Under the pieces are notes generated by a model that worked only from the letters and a program-made list of their open reading frames with translations, searched no databases and was not told the DNA's origin. A stretch of 55,431 bases of DNA, taken from assembly GCA_958352885.1 (NCBI GenBank), contig CATWQI010000014.1, positions 1 to 55,431 of the forward strand. Direction: 5' to 3'. The position numbers and the translations under genes are program-made. Of the stretch, positions 9,179-18,006 are shown piece by piece (the first letter of the stretch is position 1; every line of letters begins with the position of its first letter). This DNA is from an uncultured Duncaniella sp. GTDB lineage: Bacteria; Bacteroidota; Bacteroidia; Bacteroidales; Muribaculaceae.

Positions 9179-9232
9179 CAGTCACAGATTTCTCTGTAAT
9201 CGCTATTTTAACTGACTATAAATTCCCGAATT

Positions 9233-11020
9233 ATGCAAAATATCATCATCGAGCGCATCATAGCCCTACGCAAGGAGATGCGCAGCGCAGGCATTAATGC
9301 CGTTATCCTCCCACGCACCGATGCACACCTCAGCGAGTATATATCTGACCATTGGCACATAGTGCGTCACCTCAGCGGGTTCACCGGTTCGGCAGGCACA
9401 ATGGTTGTGACCTCTACCGCTGCCCTGCTTTGGGTCGACAGCCGATACTTCCTTCAGGGTGCAAGCCAGATAGAAGGAACAGGTATCATACTCATGAAGG
9501 ACGGTCTTCCCGAAACTCCATCGATAGTGGAATACCTTTGCGAGAATCTGCATAAAGGTGACACTGTGGGTATCAATGGCATGCTTATGTCTATCGATGA
9601 CACTGCCGCCCTCCGCAGCAGACTCGAAAAGTCAGGGCTGAAACTTGACGTGAATTTCGATCCCATCGATAACATCTGGAACGACCGTCCCGCACTCCCT
9701 TCCGATAAAATTTTCGTCCATGACGTGAAATACGCCGGAGAATCGGCATCATCCAAGATATCACGTATACTCGCCGACACCGGGACCCTTGGCGCGCAAG
9801 CTCTATTCACGTCCGCACTCGACGAAATAGCATGGATACTGAACATCCGTTCCAACGACGTGCCTTGCAATCCGGTCGCCACCTCCTTCCTATACCTTTC
9901 CAACTCAGGTTGCACACTGTTCGTCGATAGCGCCAAGATGACACCCGAGGTTGAGGCTCACCTCAAAGAGGCAGGTGTCTCTGTAGCTCCTTACGACTCC
10001 GTGCTGGAATATCTTGCCAATGTGCCGGAGAATGTCATTGTCCTTCTCAGCGGAAGCCGTGCGTCCGGAGCAATCGCCCACATCCTTGAGGGACATTATA
10101 TTACCGGCGATTCCCCCATAGCCATGCCTAAAGCCATTAAGAATGACGTACAGATTCAAGGCATACGGGCCGCCCATATCCGCGACGGTGTTGCAATGGT
10201 ACGTTCGCTCATGGAAATTCACGACACAGTAAACCAGGGCAAGAAACTCACCGAAATAGGAGTTGCCGACATTCTGTTCAAGAACCGTTCGGCTCAGGAA
10301 CTTTTCTTTGATCTAAGCTTCGAGAGCATCTGCGGCTTCGGAGCCCATGGCGCTATCGTGCATTACACAGCCTCGCCCGAAAGCGACGTGGAAATCACCA
10401 ACGGAAATCTTCTCCTTATCGACTCCGGCGCCAATTACTTTGACGGCACCACCGACATCACCCGCACCATAGCCATCGGCACTCCGACCGAGGATATGCG
10501 CCATGATTTCACACTTGTGATGAAAGGCCACATAGCCATAGCGACATCTGTATTCCCCGAAGGCACACGCGGCGCCCAGCTTGACGGTATGGCGCGCATG
10601 CCTCTATGGAAAGAAGGCAAAAGCTATCTCCACGGCACAGGACATGGTGTAGGCCATTTCCTCAACGTCCACGAAGGGCCTCAGAGCATCCGTCTCAACG
10701 ACACTCTCGCCCCCCTCACACCGGGCATGCTCACATCAAATGAGCCCGGCGTATATCTCGCTGACCGCTACGGCATACGCTGCGAGAATCTTGTGCTCAC
10801 CATCCCTTACGAAGAGACTGAGTTCGGCAAATTCTATGCTTTCGAAACCATCACGCTTTGCCCGTTTGACCGGAATCTGTTCCAGACCGAAATAATGAGC
10901 GAGGATGAAATCAAATGGGTCGACAACTACCACAAGATGGTTTATGACCGCCTTGCGCCTTCACTTACCGGACCTGAACGCGAATGGCTCGCTGCCGCAA
11001 CAGCGCCTCTCGCCAAATAA
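9233..11020 (+). CDS. Xaa-Pro aminopeptidase (M24B, aminopeptidase P)
   Basis: The 595 residues form the three-domain eukaryotic-like aminopeptidase P, which removes the N-terminal residue before a proline. Two creatinase-like N-terminal domains (about 1-150 and 160-300) precede the pita-bread catalytic domain. The two-metal site is complete: D397 in IDSGA, D408 in TTDITRT, the HGTGHGVGH stretch at 468-476 with the ligand histidine, E504 in NEPGVYL and E518 in CENL. There is no signal peptide, so it is cytoplasmic. The length near 600 matches the long form of the family rather than the 440-residue E. coli PepP. The carbonic-anhydrase-like gene follows after 19 bases and is probably cotranscribed. 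Confidence 0.93.
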   Translation: MQNIIIERIIALRKEMRSAGINAVILPRTDAHLSEYISDHWHIVRHLSGFTGSAGTMVVTSTAALLWVDSRYFLQGASQIEGTGIILMKDGLPETPSIVEYLCENLHKGDTVGINGMLMSIDDTAALRSRLEKSGLKLDVNFDPIDNIWNDRPALPSDKIFVHDVKYAGESASSKISRILADTGTLGAQALFTSALDEIAWILNIRSNDVPCNPVATSFLYLSNSGCTLFVDSAKMTPEVEAHLKEAGVSVAPYDSVLEYLANVPENVIVLLSGSRASGAIAHILEGHYITGDSPIAMPKAIKNDVQIQGIRAAHIRDGVAMVRSLMEIHDTVNQGKKLTEIGVADILFKNRSAQELFFDLSFESICGFGAHGAIVHYTASPESDVEITNGNLLLIDSGANYFDGTTDITRTIAIGTPTEDMRHDFTLVMKGHIAIATSVFPEGTRGAQLDGMARMPLWKEGKSYLHGTGHGVGHFLNVHEGPQSIRLNDTLAPLTPGMLTSNEPGVYLADRYGIRCENLVLTIPYEETEFGKFYAFETITLCPFDRNLFQTEIMSEDEIKWVDNYHKMVYDRLAPSLTGPEREWLAAATAPLAK

Positions 11021-11039
11021 CCATCTGAACTATTGATTT

Positions 11040-11579
11040 ATGGCACTTATAATTCCACTCCGCGGTTTCACCCCGGCAATCGGACGTGAAACATTTTTAG
11101 CTGAAAACGCCACAATAATCGGCGATGTATTCATGGGCGAGGAATGCAGCGTATGGTTCAACACCGTCCTGCGGGGCGATGTCAACTCAATCCGCATCGG
11201 CGACCGTGTCAACATCCAGGATGGCTCCGTACTCCATACACTCTATAAAAAATCAACCATCGAGATTGGCAATGACGTGTCAATCGGTCACAACGTGACG
11301 ATACACGGTGCAAAAATCCATGATTACGCTCTCATAGGCATGGGCGCTGTCGTAATGGACGATGCTGAAGTTGGCGAAGGAGCCCTTGTGGCAGCTGGTT
11401 CCGTAGTGCTCTCCCGCACCAAAATCGGTGCCAATGAGCTGTGGGGCGGAGCTCCCGCTAAATTCATAAAAATGGTAGACCCGGAAACATCACGTGAGCT
11501 AAACAAAAAAATAGCCCACAACTATCTCATGTATTCCCGCTGGTACACCCATCCCGACGAACCCAATCCACTTGATTGA
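11040..11579 (+). CDS. Gamma-carbonic-anhydrase-like left-handed beta-helix protein
   Basis: The 179 residues fold as a left-handed parallel beta helix of hexapeptide repeats (for example IIGDVFMG, IRIGDRVNIQDG, AEVGEGALVAAGS) followed by a C-terminal helix. Three histidines, H66 in SVLHTL, H84 in IGHN and H89 in VTIHGA, line up with the zinc ligands of gamma-class carbonic anhydrases such as Cam and YrdA. Whether it hydrates CO2 is uncertain because many homologues show no such activity and lack the acidic-loop catalytic residues. It is trimeric and cytoplasmic in known relatives. It sits in an apparent operon behind the aminopeptidase. Confidence 0.9.
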   Translation: MALIIPLRGFTPAIGRETFLAENATIIGDVFMGEECSVWFNTVLRGDVNSIRIGDRVNIQDGSVLHTLYKKSTIEIGNDVSIGHNVTIHGAKIHDYALIGMGAVVMDDAEVGEGALVAAGSVVLSRTKIGANELWGGAPAKFIKMVDPETSRELNKKIAHNYLMYSRWYTHPDEPNPLD

Positions 11580-11642
11580 CCAAATCTATCACATCATTCT
11601 CCTCTCTCATTCATATTTTTTCTCGGATTTTTTCCTCAATCC

Positions 11643-11673
11643 TTGTCCGATACAAAAAAAATCACTACCTTTG
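11643..11673 (+). promoter_or_regulatory. Promoter of tRNA-Leu
   Basis: TTG at 11643-11645, exactly 20 nt of spacer, and TACCTTTG at 11666-11673 form a full Bacteroidetes promoter. Predicted initiation around 11681 leaves a short 5' extension before the tRNA at 11697. Confidence 0.75.
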
Positions 11674-11696
11674 CCCCGTCAAAATCCGACACACAA

Positions 11697-11778
11697 GCCC
11701 AGATGGCGGAATCGGTAGACGCGCTGGTCTCAAACACCAGTGGAGCAATCCATCCCGGTTCGATCCCGGGTCTGGGTA
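11697..11778 (+). tRNA. tRNA-Leu (anticodon CAA)
   Basis: The 82-nt sequence folds as a class II tRNA. The acceptor GCCCAGA pairs with TCTGGGT (a G-U at pair 1-72), and the D arm is GCGG...GCGC-like. The anticodon stem CTGGT/ACCAG encloses loop CTCAAAC, giving anticodon CAA. A variable arm TGGA-GCAA-TCCA supports leucine, and the T arm is CCCGG-TTCGATC-CCGGG. The discriminator is A and CCA is not encoded. It decodes UUG. Confidence 0.93.
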
Positions 11779-11781
11779 CTG

Positions 11782-11818
11782 ATAACGGCTGACAATCAAA
11801 ATGATTGTCAGCCGTTAT
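11782..11818 (+). terminator. Terminator of tRNA-Leu
   Basis: A perfect 17-bp stem (arm ATAACGGCTGACAATCA) with a 3-nt AAA loop begins four bases after the tRNA discriminator and is followed by TCCTTTTATA. It is placed to end the tRNA transcript. Confidence 0.8.
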
Positions 11819-11980
11819 TCCTTTTATAATGTATACCAAATGTTCTATCAGCAAAAATATAGTTATTACCAGTAACCGGTTTTGCAGTTTTTTAATAACC
11901 ATATTTTTTTAATTCGATTCCTTTTGCAAGATTTAACAAAGATTTGATGTCCTGAATAGCAGCATTTTGAGAAGAATAGC

Positions 11981-11988
11981 TAATTTTG
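11981..11988 (+). promoter_or_regulatory. Possible -7 element for the small membrane protein gene
   Basis: TAATTTTG fits the -7 consensus but has no -33 partner and lies 126 bases before the start codon at 12114. The rest of 11819-12113 is AT-rich with nothing else recognisable. Confidence 0.3.
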
Positions 11989-12113
11989 AAATTAGATTGA
12001 CAGCGGTCATTCCACAACATTTTGGAAAACAAAATTACGACGTAGCATAATTGGTTCACTTATTCTATTCACCGATAATCAATCTCTCCATACAGTATCA
12101 TTAGACATTCAAC

Positions 12114-12605
12114 ATGAAGAAAATTTTAGCATTCATAGTTTTTATTGTATCAGCAGTTTGTGCTTACTCTCAAAACGGCTCAACTGTCGGCACTCCAACT
12201 GATGCGCAGGCGAACATTGATAGACAGAATCAACAGCAGAGCATGACATTGATGGCGAATGACGACTACCAGAATACTCCGGAATGGGGCAAATACAAGG
12301 CATTGCGAACCGTAGGATGGACCACATTCGGCGTAGGTATTGCCGCTACTACAACAGGCGCACTGCTACTTTTTGCCTCGAATTCTGATTTGGGATCTGA
12401 TGCCATGCCCACCGCTTCTAAAGCGTTGATGATTTCTGGTGGAGTCATTACGATAGCAAGTATACCGATAATAAGTATAGCCTATTATAATAGGAACAAA
12501 GCCAAGAAGATTGGTATAAATATGGGTGTGACTCAGCTTTCGGCTCCGATTATTGGACAAAATATAGCTTACACACCTGCAATGAATTTTACCATAACTT
12601 TTTAG
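12114..12605 (+). CDS. Small membrane protein with signal peptide, unknown function
   Basis: I do not recognise this 163-residue protein. It starts with a clear signal peptide (MKKILAFIVFIVSAVCAYS). A polar Gln/Asn-rich stretch follows (residues 20-65), then two hydrophobic segments at about 70-92 (VGWTTFGVGIAATTTGALLLFA) and 103-126 (ALMISGGVITIASIPIISIAYY), and a basic turn NRNKAKK. The tail ends in alternating hydrophobic residues and a terminal Phe (FTITF), which is common in Bacteroidetes outer-membrane-targeted strands. Similar short two-helix secreted proteins are common in Bacteroidales with no assigned role. It stands alone between tRNA-Leu and fucP. The start codon is the first ATG of the open frame and fits the signal peptide. 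Confidence 0.7.
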   Translation: MKKILAFIVFIVSAVCAYSQNGSTVGTPTDAQANIDRQNQQQSMTLMANDDYQNTPEWGKYKALRTVGWTTFGVGIAATTTGALLLFASNSDLGSDAMPTASKALMISGGVITIASIPIISIAYYNRNKAKKIGINMGVTQLSAPIIGQNIAYTPAMNFTITF

Positions 12606-12773
12606 GATAAGCCAATATACCGTAACAGCCATCCTGTCCCAATATACGGAACGGTACTTTTTTCTGGTGAAAATGGAAATGCGCCACCGGAGAATCATTA
12701 TGCTTTAGAGTGAACTGTCTGGGATTTATCAGCCTCTTTTAGGTTAAATAGCTTGAAAATGCAATATTTTTAC

Positions 12774-12781
12774 TAACTTTG
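12774..12781 (+). promoter_or_regulatory. -7 element for the fucP-fkp operon
   Basis: TAACTTTG lies 57 bases before the fucP start. A TTG occurs 18 nt upstream, slightly closer than the usual 19-21. The 233 bases between the preceding stop and fucP hold no other recognisable element. Confidence 0.5.
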
Positions 12782-12838
12782 GGGCTCGGATAAAAAAGTA
12801 CAGTTTCACACCCCACAATTTTTTAACCTTACTTCCAT

Positions 12839-14191
12839 ATGTCACAGCAAAGCGACGGAACACCGGCTCAATCATCCACAGGCTCACTTCTGAGCCGCAA
12901 CGGAGTAAGTTTTCTTCTGCCATTCATAATCATCACATCGTGTTTCGCCCTCTGGGGATTCGCCAATGACATCACCGGACCTCTTGTAAAGGCATTCTCA
13001 AAAATCTTCCGCATGAGCGTCACCGAAGGGGCATTGGTCCAGGTCGCATTTTATCTCGGTTATTTCTGCATGGCATTTCCCGCAGCAATGTTCATACAGC
13101 GTTACACCTACAAAGCCGGCGTCATGCTCGGACTGACACTCTACGCCATAGGAGCACTTCTGTTTGTACCCGCACAGATGTCAGGCATATATTACCCCTT
13201 CCTGCTCGCATACTTCATAATGACATGCGGACTCTCATTCCTTGAGACGAGCTGTAACCCATATATTTACTGCATGGGGAGCGAAGAGACAGCCACCCAA
13301 CGTCTCAACCTCGCTCAGGCGTTCAACCCAATCGGCGCACTGATGGGAATGTATGTAGCCATGCAGTTCGTCCAGGCAAAGATGCACCCTATCGACTCCG
13401 CCACAAGAGCAAAGCTTTCCCCTGAGGAATTTGAAATGATTAAAAACGAGGATTTATGGGTACTCATACAGCCATATATTTACATCGGCGCCGTGATTCT
13501 CGTCATTCTCGCCATAGTCCGCTTCATGAAAATGCCAAAAGCCGGCGACACCCGCGAGGAGAAAAAACTTTCCACCGCCCTGCGTGAGCTTGTAAGAATC
13601 AAAAACTACCGCGAGGGCGTCATTGCACAATTCTTCTACGTAGGCGCACAGGTGATGTGCTGGACATTCATCATACAGTATGGTACCCGTATATTCATGT
13701 CCGAAGGAATGGATGAACGTTCGGCTGAAATACTTTCACAGAAATTCAACATCATAGCCATGGTGCTGTTCACATGCAGTCGCTTCATCTGCACATTGTT
13801 CCTTAAATACATTTCAGCCCCAAGGCTGCTCTTCTCGCTTGGAACCCTTGGTTTACTGCTTACCGCAGGTGCCATACTTCTTACCGACCGCACAGGCATA
13901 TACTGCCTTGTCGGAGTTAGCGCCTGTATGTCACTCATGTTCCCCACCATCTACGGCATTGCGCTCAAAGGATTGAGAGACAACGTGAAATTCGGAAGTG
14001 CCGGACTCATCATGTCAATCCTCGGAGGCTCCGTATTCCCACCCATCCAGGCAGCCATAATCGACTCTGATGTCACCATATCCGGACTCCCCGCAACAAA
14101 CATCTCGTTTACAATACCATTGATTTGCTTTGCAGTCATATCAGTCTACGGCATGAGAGTCAACTCAGGCAGCACATCCAAAAGCATCTAA
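12839..14191 (+). CDS. fucP: L-fucose:H+ symporter-like MFS permease
   Basis: The 450 residues form a 12-helix major facilitator of the fucose/glucose/galactose permease (FucP) family. Typical features are the first helix FLLPFIIITSCFALWGFANDITGPLV, in which the Asp equivalent to the proton-coupling D46 of E. coli FucP is present in ANDI, and FLETSCNPYIYCMG in the fourth-to-fifth helix region. The gene is followed 22 bases later by fkp on the same strand, so L-fucose is the most likely substrate. Other family members carry glucose, galactose or N-acetylglucosamine, so the substrate assignment leans on context. It acts in the inner membrane. Confidence 0.88.
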   Translation: MSQQSDGTPAQSSTGSLLSRNGVSFLLPFIIITSCFALWGFANDITGPLVKAFSKIFRMSVTEGALVQVAFYLGYFCMAFPAAMFIQRYTYKAGVMLGLTLYAIGALLFVPAQMSGIYYPFLLAYFIMTCGLSFLETSCNPYIYCMGSEETATQRLNLAQAFNPIGALMGMYVAMQFVQAKMHPIDSATRAKLSPEEFEMIKNEDLWVLIQPYIYIGAVILVILAIVRFMKMPKAGDTREEKKLSTALRELVRIKNYREGVIAQFFYVGAQVMCWTFIIQYGTRIFMSEGMDERSAEILSQKFNIIAMVLFTCSRFICTLFLKYISAPRLLFSLGTLGLLLTAGAILLTDRTGIYCLVGVSACMSLMFPTIYGIALKGLRDNVKFGSAGLIMSILGGSVFPPIQAAIIDSDVTISGLPATNISFTIPLICFAVISVYGMRVNSGSTSKSI

Positions 14192-14213
14192 CCTCCACGA
14201 GCAAAACCGCATT

Positions 14214-16946
14214 ATGACAAAGAAACTCCTATCGCTCCCCCCCAATCTTGTCGGAGCATTCCATAACGTCACAGGTCTGCCGACCGACGAATATTTCTGC
14301 ACCAATGACCCCGTAGGTCACCGCCTCGGGAGCGGAGGCGGTACCACATGGCTGCTTGAGGAATGCCACCGCTCATGGGCTCCTGACACCGATTTCATGA
14401 AATGGATTGGTGAAGAGCGCCGCATAATCCTACATGCGGGCGGACAGAGCCGGAGACTCCCGGCATACGCCCCGTCGGGAAAAATCCTTACCCCCATCCC
14501 CATTTTCCGATGGGAACGCGGTCAAAAGCTCAGCCAGACACTCCTGGACCTCCAGCTCCCACTTTACGAACGCATACTTGACAAAATGCCGGACGGAATG
14601 CACACAATGATTGTAAGCGGCGATGTATATATCCGTGCCTCCGACCGCCTCCCCTCGGTCCCTGATGTCGACGTGGTATGTTACGGATTATGGCTCGACG
14701 CCTCGATAGCCAAGAACCACGGAGTGTTTTACAGCCGGCATGAAACACCGACTGTGCTTGAAAAGATGCTCCAGAAACCACCCGTCGACACCCTCAACGC
14801 ACTTTCACAGAGCGGTTACTACCTGACAGACATCGGAGTATGGCTCCTCAGCGACCGCGCAGTCAAGTTACTGTGCGACAAATCCAGAAATGCCGACGGC
14901 TCCCTTCGCGAATACGATCTATATTCTGAATTCGGACGAGCACTCGGAACGAATCCGGAATTGATCGACCCCGACCTTGCCGAACTCAGCGTAGCCATCA
15001 TACCCCTTCCCGAAGGCGAGTTCTACCACTTCGGCACAAGCCGTGAGATGATATCTTCCACCCTCACCATTCAGAATCTTGTCAATGACCAGCGGCGCAT
15101 CATGCACCGTGACCGCAAGCCCCATCCATCCATATTCGTCCAGAACTCAATCACACGCATACCGTTCACATCTGACAATACCAACCTTTGGGTCGAAAAC
15201 AGCTATATCGGGGCACACTGGAACATCTCATGCGACAATATAGTCACCGGAGTGCCTGAAAATGACTGGACAATCACACTCGCACAAGGGCAATGCGTCG
15301 ACATTGTACCCGTCGGTGAAAACGAATACGCAGTGAGGACCTACAATATTGATGACCGTTTTGCCGGCGCCGAACAGCAGCGGCAACAGTTCCCGGTAGT
15401 CAGCGACATTGACGATATGGGCAAAACACTCGCCGCCCTGCTTGCCGGCACTTTCAATCCCTCCGGCTACCGACTGATGAGCGCAGAGCAACTCTCGGAC
15501 ATCGCTAATCTGAGCCGCCTGATGGACCAGCGGCGCAAGTTCCGCAAAGACAATTGGCAAGGACTAGCCAAGAACCACCATCACAGCGTATTTTACCAGC
15601 TCGACCTCTGTGACGCAGCCGCCAACTTCGCAGCCGACTCAATAGCCTTACCGGAAGTCCTGCCTGAATCAGCGCCTCTGATGAAACGGATAAACGACGC
15701 CATGTTCCGTGCCCAGGTCCAACGCATGTCCGGCAACAGCCCTGAGGAATACGAACTCACGGCATTCTCCCTGTTGCGTGAAGGGCTCACACATACAGTG
15801 CTTGACGACAAGCAGCTCCCCCGCCGTGCCGTATGCGCGGATCAGATAGTGTGGAGCCGCTCGCCGGTACGTATCGACATAGCCGGAGGCTGGACTGACA
15901 CACCTCCTTTCTGCCTCATGGAAGGCGGCAATGTGATAAACCTTGCCATCGAGCTTAACGGACAACCGCCCCTGCAGGCGTATGTACGCCCATGTGCCGA
16001 ACCGCACATAATCTGCCGCAGCATTGACCTCGGCGCGTCCGAATGCATAGAAACTTACGACCAGCTCCTTGATTTCAACAAGGTAGGTTCGCCTTTCTCC
16101 ATACCCAAAGCAGCTCTTGCCCTCGCCGGATTCCACCCACGCTTCTGCCCTGTCTCCTACCCGTCGCTACGTACACAGCTCGAAGACTTCGGCGGAGGAC
16201 TCGAAATCACATTATTCTCCGCCATCCCGGCTGGAAGCGGACTCGGCACAAGCAGCATCCTCGCCGCAACGGTGCTCGGAGCCATCAGCGACTTTTGCTC
16301 GCTGGCATGGGACAAAAACGAGATATGCAAACGCACTCTTGTGCTCGAACAGCTACTCACCACCGGCGGTGGCTGGCAAGACCAGTTCGGCGGAGTGATT
16401 GGCGGAGTCAAACTTCTCCAGACGGTCAAAGGATTTGACCAGCACCCTAATGTGCGCTGGCTACCTGACACACTATTCACCGACCCGGAATATGCCCAAT
16501 GCCACCTTCTGTATTACACCGGGATAACACGCACAGCCAAGGATATACTTGCCGAGATAGTGCGCCGTATGTTCCTCAATCACGGAGAGCAGATACGCAT
16601 GCTCCGCGACATGAAAGTACACACCATGGAGATGTACGATGCCATACAGCGGCAGGAATTCCGGCGCATGGGAGAACTCGTACGCAAGACATGGGCACAG
16701 AACATGGCTCTTGATCATGGCACTAACCCACCCGAAGTGGAAGCAATCACCCGTATGGTCGACGACCTATGCCTGGGCTACAAACTCCCCGGTGCCGGAG
16801 GAGGCGGATATCTCTACATGATAGCCAAGGACCCGCAGGCAGCGGCACGAGTCAAGCACATCCTCCAGACATCACAAAGCAAGCCAAACGCCCGTCTCGT
16901 AGACATGACCCTCAGCAAGACCGGCCTCCACGTAACCCGCAGCTGA
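14214..16946 (+). CDS. fkp: Bifunctional fucokinase / L-fucose-1-P guanylyltransferase
   Basis: The 910-residue protein matches Fkp of Bacteroides fragilis, which converts L-fucose to fucose-1-phosphate and then GDP-L-fucose for capsule and glycoprotein fucosylation. The N-terminal nucleotidyltransferase half (to about 430) carries GSGGGT at 39-44 and the HAGGQSRRLP loop. A linking beta-helix region follows. The C-terminal half is a GHMP kinase with IDIAGGWTDTPPFC for substrate binding, PAGSGLGTSSILA as the phosphate loop and GAGGGGYLY as motif 3. All motifs are intact, and the length is slightly shorter than the 949 residues of the B. fragilis protein. It forms an operon with fucP. No fucose isomerase, fuculose kinase or aldolase is encoded here, so salvage into glycans rather than catabolism is what this locus supports. 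Confidence 0.95.
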   Translation: MTKKLLSLPPNLVGAFHNVTGLPTDEYFCTNDPVGHRLGSGGGTTWLLEECHRSWAPDTDFMKWIGEERRIILHAGGQSRRLPAYAPSGKILTPIPIFRWERGQKLSQTLLDLQLPLYERILDKMPDGMHTMIVSGDVYIRASDRLPSVPDVDVVCYGLWLDASIAKNHGVFYSRHETPTVLEKMLQKPPVDTLNALSQSGYYLTDIGVWLLSDRAVKLLCDKSRNADGSLREYDLYSEFGRALGTNPELIDPDLAELSVAIIPLPEGEFYHFGTSREMISSTLTIQNLVNDQRRIMHRDRKPHPSIFVQNSITRIPFTSDNTNLWVENSYIGAHWNISCDNIVTGVPENDWTITLAQGQCVDIVPVGENEYAVRTYNIDDRFAGAEQQRQQFPVVSDIDDMGKTLAALLAGTFNPSGYRLMSAEQLSDIANLSRLMDQRRKFRKDNWQGLAKNHHHSVFYQLDLCDAAANFAADSIALPEVLPESAPLMKRINDAMFRAQVQRMSGNSPEEYELTAFSLLREGLTHTVLDDKQLPRRAVCADQIVWSRSPVRIDIAGGWTDTPPFCLMEGGNVINLAIELNGQPPLQAYVRPCAEPHIICRSIDLGASECIETYDQLLDFNKVGSPFSIPKAALALAGFHPRFCPVSYPSLRTQLEDFGGGLEITLFSAIPAGSGLGTSSILAATVLGAISDFCSLAWDKNEICKRTLVLEQLLTTGGGWQDQFGGVIGGVKLLQTVKGFDQHPNVRWLPDTLFTDPEYAQCHLLYYTGITRTAKDILAEIVRRMFLNHGEQIRMLRDMKVHTMEMYDAIQRQEFRRMGELVRKTWAQNMALDHGTNPPEVEAITRMVDDLCLGYKLPGAGGGGYLYMIAKDPQAAARVKHILQTSQSKPNARLVDMTLSKTGLHVTRS

Positions 16947-16993
16947 CCGGAAAGCGGCGCCTCGCAGCTGCCCGGATAAATTTCGGTCAGCAT

Positions 16994-17797
16994 CTACCAG
17001 TCAACTACGGAATCCACTATGCGGCGCTGTTCGCTGGCTGTGCGACGGAGATATATGCGTGTAGTCTCAAGACTTTCATGCCCCATCAAATCAGCAAGCA
17101 GCGAAAGGTCATTGAACTTCTCAAGGAAATTCTTAGCGAAACGATGGCGGAACGAATGAGGGTACATCACATCCCGGTTAAGCCCGTAAAGCTCGGCAAA
17201 ATGCTTGAGCTGTGAGCCCACACCCCGCGGCGTTATCCTCTTACCATACCTGTTCAGGAAAATATATCCTGAATACATCTCCTTGCATCTGAGCCAACGC
17301 AACGCCTCGTCCCTGAGTTTGCACGGTATGTACAGCCGCCTCACCTTTCCGCCTTTGCTGTAGATGTCTATGTGTCCGGCAGCCACATGCTCCGCCTTGA
17401 TTTGGAGCAGCTCGCTCACACGGGCACCCGTAGCAGCAAGAAACCATACGACGAAGTACCAGTCCATCATTTCGTTCTCTCGTAGCTTTGCTTTAAGAAA
17501 CCTGTAATCCGCATCACTTATTACATTTTCCAGAAAGTTCTTCTGCTGCACCTTCACAAATTTCATCTTCAAATCCTCCTGCTCCAGAAACTCCAGATAC
17601 TTATTCATCGCCTGCACGCGCAGATTGACTGTCTGAGGTTTAAAATGCTCCAAAAGGTAGCCCTTGTAAGCTAATAAGTTACTCTTTGAGACATCTGGGT
17701 AATTATGGATATAAAAATCCACGGTACTGACGTAAGCGGCAATCGTGCTCTTGGCAAGATTACATTTCACTAAATAATCATTAAACTTGGTTATCAT
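16994..17797 (-). CDS. Tyrosine-type recombinase/integrase
   Basis: The 267-residue protein is a complete tyrosine recombinase. An N-terminal SAM-like core-binding domain covers residues 1-85. The catalytic domain has R126 in ATGARVSELL, K148 in YSKGGK, H214 and R217 in HSFRHRF, H240 in LMGHESLETT, and nucleophile Y249 in TRIYL. All catalytic residues are present, so it should be active. It is shorter than XerC/XerD (about 300 residues) and resembles the Bacteroidales recombinases that act as DNA invertases. It stands alone, opposite to fkp and divergent from lysS, with no cargo, transposase or excisionase beside it. I found no convincing inverted repeats in the short flanks, so its target is unknown. 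Only 47 bases separate it from the fkp stop. Confidence 0.9.
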   Translation of the reverse strand: MITKFNDYLVKCNLAKSTIAAYVSTVDFYIHNYPDVSKSNLLAYKGYLLEHFKPQTVNLRVQAMNKYLEFLEQEDLKMKFVKVQQKNFLENVISDADYRFLKAKLRENEMMDWYFVVWFLAATGARVSELLQIKAEHVAAGHIDIYSKGGKVRRLYIPCKLRDEALRWLRCKEMYSGYIFLNRYGKRITPRGVGSQLKHFAELYGLNRDVMYPHSFRHRFAKNFLEKFNDLSLLADLMGHESLETTRIYLRRTASEQRRIVDSVVDW

Positions 17798-17939
17798 CTC
17801 GGAAAATAAAATTAAACAATATACAATATACTTAAACTCTATAATTTACACATCATTCAATGGTATGCCTTACTGTATCCGGATTATTAATTAACTAAGT
17901 TTTACACATAATTTTTGCTTATGATTGCGAGAAATTGCT

Positions 17940-17947
17940 TAATTTTG
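17940..17947 (+). promoter_or_regulatory. -7 element of the lysS promoter; decides the lysS start
   Basis: TAATTTTG matches TAnnTTTG. It lies inside the open frame that could extend lysS upstream to a TTG at 17935. Initiation would be near 17954, so translation must start later, at the ATG at 18007. Confidence 0.55.
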
Positions 17948-18006
17948 CATCTAAATCTCCATCCTCGTTGTATCAACTCACATCAGATAATATTCAGACA
18001 GGAAAA

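Noticed and set aside
17935..18006. N-terminal extension of lysS from a TTG at 17935
   Set aside because: It overlaps the -7 promoter element at 17940-17947, the extra residues have no family similarity, and ATG at 18007 follows CAGGAAAA.
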